Positions 56,666 to 64,000 of a DNA stretch of 64,000 nucleotides are shown here, piece by piece. This DNA comes from Shimia marina (GTDB lineage Bacteria; Pseudomonadota; Alphaproteobacteria; Rhodobacterales; Rhodobacteraceae). A program made the position numbers and the translations under genes. Below the pieces are notes generated by a model that did no database searches, was not told where the DNA came from, and saw only the letters and a program-made list of their open reading frames with translations. Each line of letters opens with the position of its first letter. The first letter of the stretch is position 1. The stretch covers positions 62,001 through 126,000 of the forward strand of contig NZ_CYPW01000008.1 in the NCBI RefSeq assembly GCF_001458175.1. The letters run 5' to 3'.

Positions 56666-57742
56666 TCACCGTCGGCCAAGTCGACCCAGTCTCGCCAGCT
56701 GCGCCAGCATTTTTGACCCCGAGTCTGCGGATCCTGTGCCTCCTGCGGAACCCGTCTGCCCCATGCCTTGCCTCACGGGCATCTGCTGCACGCCGAAGAA
56801 CTGCCGCGCCCTGAGGGCTGCGTATTCTGCGCCACTTGCCCCACCGATCAGGTAGCGATTGTAGGCCTGCTTGCTGCCCATTGCGGCGCGGGCAAAGCTG
56901 TAGCCGCCGCCGAGACCACCGGAGAGGGCGGGCATCATGATGTTGCCGGAGATCGCGCGAACGATGAAGGGCGTTGCGATGATGAAGCCCTTGGCCATGA
57001 GCACCATCATGAAGAAGGGAATGAGCGCGCCGATGTTTGAGGCTCCCTCCGGGTCGCCAAGCTCGCCGATGAGTGCGGAGGAGACGCCTGTGATCGTCGC
57101 GAACACGCCGGCGACGACGATGGGGTAGAGCGCAAAGGAAACCAGCGCCGACAGCCAGCGCGCGAAGTAGTCTTTGGTCACCTCGAAGAGTGTCAGGAAT
57201 ATCATGACCGGCGCGATCCCGATCAGAAGCGCGATCATCAGTCGGGAGGCCACGAGGATGAAGGCGGCGAGCCCGCCGAGGATGGAAAGCAGCAGGACAC
57301 CGACGATGTCGAGCATGGCGCCGGCCATCCAGTTCAGCTCGGACCCGGCAGCGTTCAGATAGTCCCCCAACTCGGCGATCAACCGGTCGAATTCTTCGGC
57401 GAAAGTTCCAGAAGGACCGGGAGTTCCACCACCGACCGAAGCCACGAGCGCCCCCGCAATGCTGTCGATCCCTGCAAGGATAGCGGCGGAAAGCGCGTTG
57501 AACTGCACCCAATTGGTCGCAAATATTCCGATCAACCCGATCTTGACTGCGAGCCAAAAGGCCGTGCGCCCGTCCATCGCCTTATACTGGTAGATCATGT
57601 TCAGGAAGACGAGGATCACCACCAGAGTTGTTCCCAGCACCAGAAGCGTGCCGACTGTCGCCGCGACCGACCCGAACTGGGTTTCCGCCGCGGTGTCGAG
57701 GTAGCCCTGGGAGGTTTCAACGAAGTAGGTGACGACGCTCAT
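56666..57742 (-). CDS. virB6: VirB6/TrbL-type channel protein of the T4SS
   Basis: The 358-aa protein has a short periplasmic N-terminus, then about six membrane helices, a conserved W-x-x-x-K-I-G-L-I-G-I near residue 65 and a hydrophilic glycine-rich end (G-S-A-G-G-T-G-S-A). VirB6 forms part of the inner-membrane DNA channel. It is the last gene of the operon, after VirB11, rather than between virB5 and virB8 as in the Ti plasmid order. The IS1182 element begins about 50 bp after its stop. Confidence 0.85.
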   Translation of the reverse strand: MSVVTYFVETSQGYLDTAAETQFGSVAATVGTLLVLGTTLVVILVFLNMIYQYKAMDGRTAFWLAVKIGLIGIFATNWVQFNALSAAILAGIDSIAGALVASVGGGTPGPSGTFAEEFDRLIAELGDYLNAAGSELNWMAGAMLDIVGVLLLSILGGLAAFILVASRLMIALLIGIAPVMIFLTLFEVTKDYFARWLSALVSFALYPIVVAGVFATITGVSSALIGELGDPEGASNIGALIPFFMMVLMAKGFIIATPFIVRAISGNIMMPALSGGLGGGYSFARAAMGSKQAYNRYLIGGASGAEYAALRARQFFGVQQMPVRQGMGQTGSAGGTGSADSGSKMLAQLARLGRLGRR

Positions 57743-57754
57743 CTGGGATCAGCC

Positions 57755-58168
57755 TCACCAGTTACCTGCGGCTTCGCAGATCGCTTTGGCCGCGAGGCGA
57801 ACGTCGTTGGCACGACTGTTGTAGGCGTCCGAGGCTTCCAGCATTTCCCATCGTTCGTCGCTGGCGTATCTCTCCCGAAATACCGCTTCTGCAGCGTCCC
57901 AGGACGGGAACCGGGTCGCGCAGTCGCAGTTGCCGATCTCAACGACCCGCTCGAGATTCTGGGCGCGATAGATGTCCTGAACCAGAACCCGCTGATAGGC
58001 TTGGCGCAGGGGGATCTCATGCATCCAGGCAGGCTCGGTGGGCCGGTCTGCACAGACGTCGAAGCTGCGATCGAGGGTCGGCACCATATTGCGCTCTGCC
58101 AAGGCGGGGACAGCCAGTAGGCTCACGGCCAGCGCGATTAGCGCAAGAGTTAGCCGCGCCGAATTCAT
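57755..58168 (-). CDS. Small exported T4SS-operon protein, unknown
   Basis: The 137-aa product has a signal peptide (cleavage after A-L-A, about residue 24) and conserved-looking cysteines (C-A-D-R, G-N-C-D-C-A-T-R-F, A-I-C-E-A). It lies between VirB6 and a DUF4177-like gene, overlapping the latter by 4 nt, so it is co-expressed with the secretion apparatus. It could be a periplasmic or surface component; no family is recognised. Confidence 0.7.
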   Translation of the reverse strand: MNSARLTLALIALAVSLLAVPALAERNMVPTLDRSFDVCADRPTEPAWMHEIPLRQAYQRVLVQDIYRAQNLERVVEIGNCDCATRFPSWDAAEAVFRERYASDERWEMLEASDAYNSRANDVRLAAKAICEAAGNW

Positions 58169-58359
58169 GCCTTTGCCTCGGCCGCAGTCGTTTCCCGCTT
58201 CAAAAATACCGTGTAGCCAACGTTAGCGTATTCCGATGAAGTGAACGACACGACTTCCCATCCCTCTGCGCCTCGGGCATTCAGAACGTTTTTCATCTCA
58301 AATTCACCTGTCTTGCGGCTCATCGGGAAGGTCAGGATGTCATATTCAAAGGTCTTCAT
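58165..58359 (-). CDS. DUF4177-like small protein
   Basis: The 64-aa product contains the DUF4177 pattern: an N-terminal Y-D-I-L ... hydrophobic strand, L-N-A-R-G-A-E-G-W-E-V-V-S-F and a final Y-T-V-F-L-K-R strand. It is coupled by 4-nt overlaps to VirB11 upstream and the exported protein downstream. The function is unknown and its inclusion in a VirB operon is unusual. Confidence 0.7.
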   Translation of the reverse strand: MKTFEYDILTFPMSRKTGEFEMKNVLNARGAEGWEVVSFTSSEYANVGYTVFLKRETTAAEAKA

Positions 58360-59342
58360 TGGGAAGCTCCGATCTCGGTTGCGCCGGGGAGGTAGAATTC
58401 AGTGATGCCGCGTTTGCCGTCGTGGCGACCGGCCTGGATGATTACGTCGATGGAGTTCTCGATGTACTGGATCATGTCGGCATAGGTCATGGGGATCTCG
58501 GTCTTGAGCGCGGCGATGGCCAGACGCTGCACGGCAAGTTGCGGGGTTTCTGCGTGCAGCGTGGTCATTGAGCCGCCATGGCCAGTGTTGATCGCCTCGA
58601 GGAAGGTCATGGCCTCCTTGCCGCGCACCTCGCCCAGGATGATCCGGTCGGGGCGCATGCGCAACGTTGCGGTGAGCAGCACATCGGCGGTCTGGAACTC
58701 CGCATCGCGATTGGCGATGAGGGTCACGGCATTGGGCTGGGTCGGCAGAAGCTCGGCGGCTTCCTCGATGGTGACGATGCGTTCCTCGGATGGCACGTGC
58801 GAGAGGATCTTGCGCGCAGCCACGGTCTTGCCGGTGGAGGTGCCGCCAGAGACGATCATGTTAAGCTTGTTGTCGACGCAAAAGGCCAGCGCATCGTCGA
58901 TCACGCCCGCGGCCACAACGTCGCGCAGTTCCCGCGTCTTCTCGAGACGCAGTTCTTCGAGCTTGCGTTCTTTGCCATACAGAAAGTCGAGCGCGATGCC
59001 ATCGAGCGGCAGGCTTGAAAAAAACCGAAGGCTGATCGACATCGCCGAGAGCACGGCAGGCGGGGTGATGACCTGTGCCCGGATCGGGCGGCCCTTGTAG
59101 GTGATCGAGACCGAGACGATCGGGCGGTCTTTGCTCATTGTGGTGTTGGCGGAGGAGGCGATCTGGTTGCCGAGGTCCTTCACTTCCGTTGCGGTTAGCT
59201 GCCGTTCCAGTTCTCGCATGGAGTGATCGCCCTGGAACTCGCCCCAGCAGCTGCCATCGGGGTTGATGCAGATCTCGATGACATCGTCGCGAGCGGCGGC
59301 GTCGATCCTGTCGAGGGAGGTTTCGAGATAGCTCAGCGACAT
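58356..59342 (-). CDS. virB11: VirB11 secretion ATPase
   Basis: The 328-aa hexameric traffic ATPase has Walker A S-G-G-T-S-T-G-K-T-V-A, an Asp box (R-M-R-P-D-R-I-I-L-G-E-V-R-G), Walker B in V-T-I-E-E-A-A-E-L and the His box G-H-G-G-S-M-T-T-L-H-A. It powers pilus assembly and DNA translocation with VirB4. It is encoded 4 nt after virB10. Confidence 0.95.
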   Translation of the reverse strand: MSLSYLETSLDRIDAAARDDVIEICINPDGSCWGEFQGDHSMRELERQLTATEVKDLGNQIASSANTTMSKDRPIVSVSITYKGRPIRAQVITPPAVLSAMSISLRFFSSLPLDGIALDFLYGKERKLEELRLEKTRELRDVVAAGVIDDALAFCVDNKLNMIVSGGTSTGKTVAARKILSHVPSEERIVTIEEAAELLPTQPNAVTLIANRDAEFQTADVLLTATLRMRPDRIILGEVRGKEAMTFLEAINTGHGGSMTTLHAETPQLAVQRLAIAALKTEIPMTYADMIQYIENSIDVIIQAGRHDGKRGITEFYLPGATEIGASQ

Positions 59343-59346
59343 GGAC

Positions 59347-60726
59347 TCAGAATATCTCCAGATCGCGGTCGACCATCACCGTGACGCGGGCCCCTTGGTC
59401 GACATAGATGACGGGGCCGATGGAGAGGTAGTCGCCTATGACGCTGTCCGTGGCATCGGCCAGATCATCGCCCACGTCTTCGAGCACGTCCGCGGCGGTC
59501 TCATCCTGGACGTTTGCAGCAGCAGCGCTTGGCGCGGCGGAGATCAGCGATATCAACGCCGCTGAGCCGAAACGCTCATCGAAGCGCGTGTCGACAAAGC
59601 CGGTCACGCCGGAGCGGCCCAATTCGTCACCCCCGAAAGAGCTGATCTGGATCGTCTGGTTGTCGGGTAGCATGATCCGGTCCCAGGCGATGGTGACCCG
59701 GCGCTGCGCGATATCGACCCCCGAACGATAGCGCCCGATGAGACGGGCCCCGCGCGGGATAAGGAGGCGCGCGCCATCGACGCTGTAGACATCCTCGGAC
59801 ACCACGGCACGGGTCTGGCCGGGCAGGGAGCTGTCAAGGGCAGTTTCCATGACGGCCTGAATCATTGTGCCCTGGATGATGGTGTTGGACGGGTTGGCGA
59901 TGACTTCTGCCTGCGTCACGGACGTGGGCAGTGCGCCGTTCAGCACGAAATCCGTCACGTCCCCGAAGGTGCGTTTGGTCAGTGCCGTCTCATTCGCACC
60001 GGATGCACCTCCAAAAGCGATCGTCGGCGAGGTGATGCGGCGCTCCTGGAATGCGCGTTCCTCAGCCGCGCGGCGTTCGAGTTCCGCCAGCCGCCGTGCT
60101 TCCTCCTCGCGGCGGAGCCGTTCTTCTTCCCGCGCGCGCAGTTCGTCTTCGGTTGGGCCGATGGGTGCGGGCAGGGGGCGGTTGGCCTCAAGCTGCGCGA
60201 GTTCGAGATCCATCCGGAGTTGCTCCAGTTCGCGGTCGCGCGCCGTAAGCTCATCGCGAAACTGCTGTTGCGCGGCTTCCGACGCAGCTTGCAGGGCGGC
60301 TATCTGCGCTGTCAGCGCATCAATGGCTTCAGCGGCTGCGGTATCTTCCTCTACTACCGGTTCGGGCGCGCTGCGCAATTCTTCGATCTGGGCCTGAAGG
60401 GCGGCGAGTTGCGCTAAAAGCTCGGCGTTCGGTTCCACCGGTTCAGGTGCGACCAGAACGACTTCGGGCTCCGGTGGAGGGAGGGTTTCGATGGCACCGA
60501 ACCCGTCGCCTTCGTTCTGGAACACGTCTGGCGTGGCCGTAGGCAGAGCTTCTTCTTCCTCGGGTTGGGACAGGAGATAGAGCAATGCACCGCCGGCACC
60601 GATCACGAGGACGACGACCAGTGCGAGCAGCGGTGGGCGCCGTGGGGCAGGGGGCGAACCTGCGCCTTTGCCTTGCTCGAGAGCAGCGAGGCGTTTCTCG
60701 AGGTCCGCGTTTCCGGTGTCGCTCAT
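59347..60726 (-). CDS. virB10: VirB10 T4SS scaffold protein
   Basis: I chose the ATG at 60726 (459 aa). It has one membrane helix near residues 30-52, a P/E-rich region, a long E/R/A-rich coiled segment (about 100-235) and the C-terminal VirB10 barrel with L-I-P-R-G-A-R-L-I-G-R-Y, F-G-G-D-E-L-G-R-S-G-V and a final Q-G-A-R-V-T-V-M-V-D-R-D-L-E-I-F. VirB10 spans both membranes and gates the outer-membrane core. It overlaps virB9 by 4 nt. Confidence 0.94.
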   Translation of the reverse strand: MSDTGNADLEKRLAALEQGKGAGSPPAPRRPPLLALVVVLVIGAGGALLYLLSQPEEEEALPTATPDVFQNEGDGFGAIETLPPPEPEVVLVAPEPVEPNAELLAQLAALQAQIEELRSAPEPVVEEDTAAAEAIDALTAQIAALQAASEAAQQQFRDELTARDRELEQLRMDLELAQLEANRPLPAPIGPTEDELRAREEERLRREEEARRLAELERRAAEERAFQERRITSPTIAFGGASGANETALTKRTFGDVTDFVLNGALPTSVTQAEVIANPSNTIIQGTMIQAVMETALDSSLPGQTRAVVSEDVYSVDGARLLIPRGARLIGRYRSGVDIAQRRVTIAWDRIMLPDNQTIQISSFGGDELGRSGVTGFVDTRFDERFGSAALISLISAAPSAAAANVQDETAADVLEDVGDDLADATDSVIGDYLSIGPVIYVDQGARVTVMVDRDLEIF

Positions 60727-61418
60727 GATCCGACCCCCGCCGTTGGTGTGGCCTCGATACAGACCACCTCCTCCCCAATCCGCAGCACCCATTGCCTGTT
60801 CACCCCGGAGACCCGGATCACGCCGTCCTCGGTCGCTTGCGTGTTGGCCGTCCGTTCTCGGCCATTGGCGTAGCGAAAGATTGCGGGCACCGGCGCGTTC
60901 CGCGGGAACTCGAAATACGTGAAGGTCCCATCATCCCAGACGCGCGTCGGGGTGAACTCGGTGCGCGCACTGGCACCGTAATTGTGGTTAGGGGCTTGGG
61001 CCGCGATGGCACGTGTGGGCCGTGCATTGTCTTCGGGGTAGCGGAACTGGACCACGTAGAAGGTCGGGCTGCGGGTCTCCTGGACGTTGAAGTAGTAGCT
61101 GCGGCGGTTGGTATAGACGGTCACGTTGGTATGGACACCGCGCGCGACGGGCTTGATCGCGAAGGCTTGCCCGCCCGGAACGCCGTCGATCTCGAAGCCC
61201 TCCGTGTCCCCTGCGATGATTGAGCGGATGCTTTCTCCCTCGCCAAACTCGATCGTGGTCACATGGGTGAGCGAGACGTTGAGGCGATAGACCTGACCTT
61301 CCTGATAGGTAGCCAAGCGCACGCGGCTGTCATTGGGGCCACCGCGCGGGATGGCTTCCGCGAAGGCAAGGACTGGCAGCAGGGAAAATAGGCCAGCAAC
61401 TAAGAACTTACTGATCAA
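60723..61418 (-). CDS. virB9: VirB9 outer-membrane core protein
   Basis: The product (231 aa) starts at a TTG with GGAG 7 nt upstream and begins with a signal peptide (cleavage after A-F-A). It has the VirB9 pattern: D-S-R-V-R-L-A-T-Y, a T-V-Y-T-N-R-R-S-Y-Y-F-N-V motif, then V-W-D-D-G-T-F-T-Y-F-E-F and a C-terminal V-N-R-Q-W-V-L-R-I-G. It forms the outer-membrane complex with VirB10 and VirB7. The upstream in-frame ATG falls inside virB8, so it is not used. Confidence 0.92.
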   Translation of the reverse strand: MISKFLVAGLFSLLPVLAFAEAIPRGGPNDSRVRLATYQEGQVYRLNVSLTHVTTIEFGEGESIRSIIAGDTEGFEIDGVPGGQAFAIKPVARGVHTNVTVYTNRRSYYFNVQETRSPTFYVVQFRYPEDNARPTRAIAAQAPNHNYGASARTEFTPTRVWDDGTFTYFEFPRNAPVPAIFRYANGRERTANTQATEDGVIRVSGVNRQWVLRIGEEVVCIEATPTAGVGS

Positions 61419-61419
61419 A

Positions 61420-62073
61420 CTAGTTCTCCAATCTGTCGGAGCGGATGGAATATTCGAGCACGGTGAAGCCGAAGGGGTTGGTCCAGACCTCATCGATGGA
61501 GCGGCTGGTCTCGGGGCGGAACTCGAAGAGCAGCGTGGCGGTGAAGAGGCCGGTCTGGACGCCGTTGATGGATGTCAGGCGCTTGCGCAGGCGGACCGTG
61601 GCGCGATTGGTGCCGATCCGGTTGATGCTGAGGATCTCGACGTCGAGCCGGGCATTCGGGCCATAGACCGTCGGCGGGTAACTCTCGTTGGCGCTGTTCC
61701 AGATCTGGCGCAACCCACTTTCGGCCGCACCGTCCGAGCGACGCAGCACACTGCGGATGCGCAGATCATTGTCGAGTTGGTTGTAGACCTCGCGGTCAGT
61801 TACGTAGCGGAAGACTTCCGCCTCGATGATGGCCTGGTTGGCTGTGACCGAAGTTGCACCTACAGAGGCTTCGGGCAGGGCAAAGCCTGTCTCGGGATCG
61901 TAAGGAACAACCACGGGCGGCGGATCGACATCGAGGATTGCGACAGCCGCCGCGCTCAGGCATCCGAGGATGCCGAAGATGAGCCCGATGAGCCCAAGGC
62001 GCTGCCAGAGCCGTTCGCGGCGCAGCGCACCATAGACCAGCTCCTCTTCGATGATTTCCTGTTCACTCGCCAC
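61420..62073 (-). CDS. virB8: VirB8 T4SS assembly protein
   Basis: The 217-aa protein has a short cytoplasmic N-terminus, one membrane helix (about residues 27-47) and a periplasmic NTF2-like domain containing Y-D-P-E-T-G, Y-V-T-D-R-E-V-Y-N and N-P-F-G-F-x-V at the end, all typical of VirB8. It nucleates the secretion complex. The spacing to virB9 is 1 nt. Confidence 0.92.
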   Translation of the reverse strand: MASEQEIIEEELVYGALRRERLWQRLGLIGLIFGILGCLSAAAVAILDVDPPPVVVPYDPETGFALPEASVGATSVTANQAIIEAEVFRYVTDREVYNQLDNDLRIRSVLRRSDGAAESGLRQIWNSANESYPPTVYGPNARLDVEILSINRIGTNRATVRLRKRLTSINGVQTGLFTATLLFEFRPETSRSIDEVWTNPFGFTVLEYSIRSDRLEN

Positions 62074-62089
62074 GCGTCAAACCCCTGAA

Positions 62090-62899
62090 TCAGTCTGCGC
62101 GCAGGTCTGGCAGCGTAAAGTCCATGAAGCGCTGCTCCTCTGCGATGGTGGCGGCATCGATCACGCCGCCGGTGCCGTCACCCACGGTTTGCACCGCTTC
62201 AAGCTGCCACATGGCGACGAGCGCGATCGCCAGTTCCGCGGTCACTCGCGTGTTGAGATCGATGCTTTCCTTGAGTTCATCCATGTCATCGATCAGCCCG
62301 ACGAGCCGGTCGACACGCTCCAGCGCTTGCCCTGCGTCTTCATAGCTGTTCTGGGCCGCCGCCGAGACGAGCGCGCCGGTCGTGGCTTGCGTCGCCACGC
62401 GATTGGCCCCGGGATTGCCGCTTGTGGCCATTTCCGAAAGCGTATCGTCGTCAAAGCCGAGATCGGCCAGGACCCGGTCCATCTGGGTTTCGATCTCGCC
62501 CGCGCCGGAGCCGGACAGGCCGGAGAAGTCACCCGTCTTGATGGCTTCGATGGTGGCGAGGATGTCCCCGAACTCCTGGTCGAGCAGGCCGTTCAGCTCG
62601 TCTTCCATTTCGGTGCGGATGATTTCCGGCAGCTCGGCAAGGCGCGTTAGGGCTTCGTAGGTGCGTTGCAATTCGCCAAGTTGTTCCGTGAGTGTCGCAA
62701 GCTGTTCGCGGAGCTGCGTCAGCTGCTCGTTTTGCAGGATCTCGTCTTCGATCATCTGCCGCAGCTGCTGGATGTTTTGTGCGATGTTCTGGGTATCGAC
62801 GACGGGCACGCCTTGCGCCAGGGCAGGGGACAGGGTGCCGAGATGCAGGCCAATTCCAAGCGTCGTGGCCAAGGCCGTCCTCACGAGTAAATCTCTCAT
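62090..62899 (-). CDS. VirB5/TrbJ-like pilus-tip protein
   Basis: The 269-aa exported protein (signal cleaved after A-L-A-Q, about residue 29) is a long helical bundle with heptad-like Q/E/L-rich stretches (residues 40-95). The C-terminal part resembles TrbJ/VirB5 (A-N-R-V-A-T-Q-A-T-T-G, then I-D-L-N-T-R-V-T-A-E-L-A-I). It probably sits at the pilus tip or inner core. Its ATG overlaps the stop of the VirB1-like gene (4 nt). Confidence 0.75.
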   Translation of the reverse strand: MRDLLVRTALATTLGIGLHLGTLSPALAQGVPVVDTQNIAQNIQQLRQMIEDEILQNEQLTQLREQLATLTEQLGELQRTYEALTRLAELPEIIRTEMEDELNGLLDQEFGDILATIEAIKTGDFSGLSGSGAGEIETQMDRVLADLGFDDDTLSEMATSGNPGANRVATQATTGALVSAAAQNSYEDAGQALERVDRLVGLIDDMDELKESIDLNTRVTAELAIALVAMWQLEAVQTVGDGTGGVIDAATIAEEQRFMDFTLPDLRAD

Positions 62900-64000
62900 C
62901 GGTCTATCTCCCTGATCGTGAATTCCATGAACGCGCCCTCGGCCAAGCGGGCGCTGGCCTGGGCCAGCTCTTCGGCAGAAAGCACGCGGGTGCGCGCGGC
63001 CTGTAGCCGGATGCGGGCCGCGACGAGACGCACGAGTTCGGCGCGGGCATAGGTGTTGAGCGCGATGCTTTCCTGCACGTCTTCGGTTTCAGAGATCTGC
63101 TCGACGATGTCCGTAATACGCAGCGTGGCCTGCCGGATCGCGGCTGGCGCGTTGTTGCCATAATAGGCCGCGCCATGCCCGGTGATCGAGAGGTTGGCAT
63201 TGGCCAGTAACGCGGGATCAATCGTGCCGAGCGCTTCGATCCCGCCGATGCGGCTTAGGTAGAGATTGTAGCGTTCGGGGATGACCTGGACATAGTGCTG
63301 GGTCTCGGCAAAGGGCGGCACGCCCCCATATTCAAACACGCGGCCGGGTCCGGCGTTGTAGGCCGCGAGCGCGTTGATGATATTGCCGTCGAAGGTGTTG
63401 AGCTGGGCCGCGAGATAGCGCGCGCCGCCATGCACCTGCAGGTAGGGGCTGTCATAGTATTCTGGGTTGATGCCGAGGTCACTGGCGGTGCCTGGCATGA
63501 TCTGGGTAAGGCCAAAGGCGCCGACCGGCGACCGCGCGCCGATGGTGAACCGGCTTTCCTGCCATATAAGCGCTTGCAACAGTGCCCGCCATTGAACCGG
63601 CGAGAGGCCCGCGCGGCCAACTCCCGCAAAGCCGCTGGTCTCCTGGGCGACGCGAATGATGAGCTGCTCGATGTTTTCCGAGGCATCCCCGAACATCTGC
63701 GCGCCGCCGGGATTGGGATCGATCTCACCCGTGCCATAGACCGCCTCGACGGACCGCGCCGGATCGCCGCTGCCACTTTCCAGCCCGGAGACCATGGCCG
63801 GCAGGCCTTGACCGCCAAAACTTGTCTGGGCATCGAGGATGCGTTGCAGGGTTTCCAGCTGCTCCCGTTCGATCTCGGCAATGAGTTCGCGTACAGCAAG
63901 CTTGTCCGCTTGAATGGCGAGGTCGGCCTCGCGATCGCCTGTTTCGACGATATCGCGCGCGGTCAGCCCGCTGTCATTGGTCGGCACACCTTGGGACAAG
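62896..64000 (-). CDS. VirB1-like lytic transglycosylase (5' end beyond window)
   Basis: The 367 visible residues contain a soluble lytic transglycosylase (SLT) domain with the catalytic Glu in L-I-W-Q-E-S-R-F, followed by G-L-T-Q-I-M-P-G-T-A, the G-G-A-R-Y-L segment and L-A-A-Y-N-A-G-P-G-R-V. The C-terminal third is helical and resembles the VirB5-like protein downstream (E-S-I-A-L-N-T-Y-A-R-A-E). It would open peptidoglycan for the T4SS. The first visible codon is a TTG, but no signal peptide is seen, so the gene almost certainly starts outside the window. Confidence 0.85.
   Translation of the reverse strand, partial: LSQGVPTNDSGLTARDIVETGDREADLAIQADKLAVRELIAEIEREQLETLQRILDAQTSFGGQGLPAMVSGLESGSGDPARSVEAVYGTGEIDPNPGGAQMFGDASENIEQLIIRVAQETSGFAGVGRAGLSPVQWRALLQALIWQESRFTIGARSPVGAFGLTQIMPGTASDLGINPEYYDSPYLQVHGGARYLAAQLNTFDGNIINALAAYNAGPGRVFEYGGVPPFAETQHYVQVIPERYNLYLSRIGGIEALGTIDPALLANANLSITGHGAAYYGNNAPAAIRQATLRITDIVEQISETEDVQESIALNTYARAELVRLVAARIRLQAARTRVLSAEELAQASARLAEGAFMEFTIREIDR

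Noticed and set aside
1-64000. CRISPR array, tRNA, rRNA or integron attC sites
   Set aside because: No regularly spaced repeats, cloverleaf-like sequences with CCA-type ends, rRNA segments or attC core sites were noticed on reading both strands; tRNAscan-type and repeat-finder runs would be needed to exclude them fully.

Overview
The window looks like a large conjugative plasmid of a marine alphaproteobacterium, most likely Rhodobacterales (Roseobacter group). Supports are a repABC replication/partition cassette with a counter-transcribed RNA, a MobC-relaxase-coupling protein set, a VirB-type secretion operon running off the right edge, a high-GC backbone, and backbone families I recognise from Rhodobacteraceae plasmids (DUF1612/HTH, strawberry-notch helicase, ArdC, DUF736, DUF2493, DUF3768). 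No rRNA, tRNA or CRISPR array was seen.

Layout. 1-2.3 kb: a metal/redox fragment (M23 tail?, DUF411, Crp-like regulator, periplasmic protein, orphan Rieske subunit). 2.4-8.3 kb: DUF1612/HTH protein, serine recombinase, repABC with two probable parS palindromes after repC. 8.3-9.45 kb: gene-poor. 9.46-22.7 kb: accessory backbone co-oriented on the + strand: ArdC antirestriction protein, ParB-like protein, PrlF-YhaV toxin-antitoxin, two tiny coupled ORFs, a methyltransferase-helicase fusion of 1420 residues, tandem DUF736; several of these genes share a leader hairpin. 22.8-29.1 kb: cargo: a rhomboid protease, a 58-aa ORF coupled to a Rad50-like zinc-hook ATPase in visibly lower-GC DNA (probable unclassified defence module), a hairpin-rich non-coding block, a DUF2493 protein, and a nucleotidyltransferase gene bracketed by near-identical terminator repeats. 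29.8-35.3 kb: candidate oriT, MobC-like protein, relaxase, VirD4/TraG coupling protein.

35.4-54.9 kb is a metal and envelope island. A PbrR/ZntR-like MerR regulator sits among four promoters with the diagnostic 19-bp spacer and dyad. They precede (i) transglutaminase + CDF exporter, (ii) SCO-DsbB-DsbA-PCuAC-SCO-M23-DUF411, (iii) P1B ATPase + L,D-transpeptidase, (iv) a second L,D-transpeptidase. The sequence therefore suggests one metal-responsive regulon that joins efflux to cell-wall and disulfide repair. lspA, DUF1636, a cobalamin riboswitch with cbtBA, and an MntR regulator divergent from a di-heme cytochrome plus a PhnDCE-like ABC transporter complete it. The last operon is the best candidate for an undescribed metal-acquisition system.

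55.1-56.6 kb is an IS1182-type element; 56.7-64 kb is the VirB operon on the - strand (VirB1-like, VirB5-like, VirB8, VirB9, VirB10, VirB11, two small genes, VirB6). Functional calls rest on motif recognition in the translations; no database search was run.
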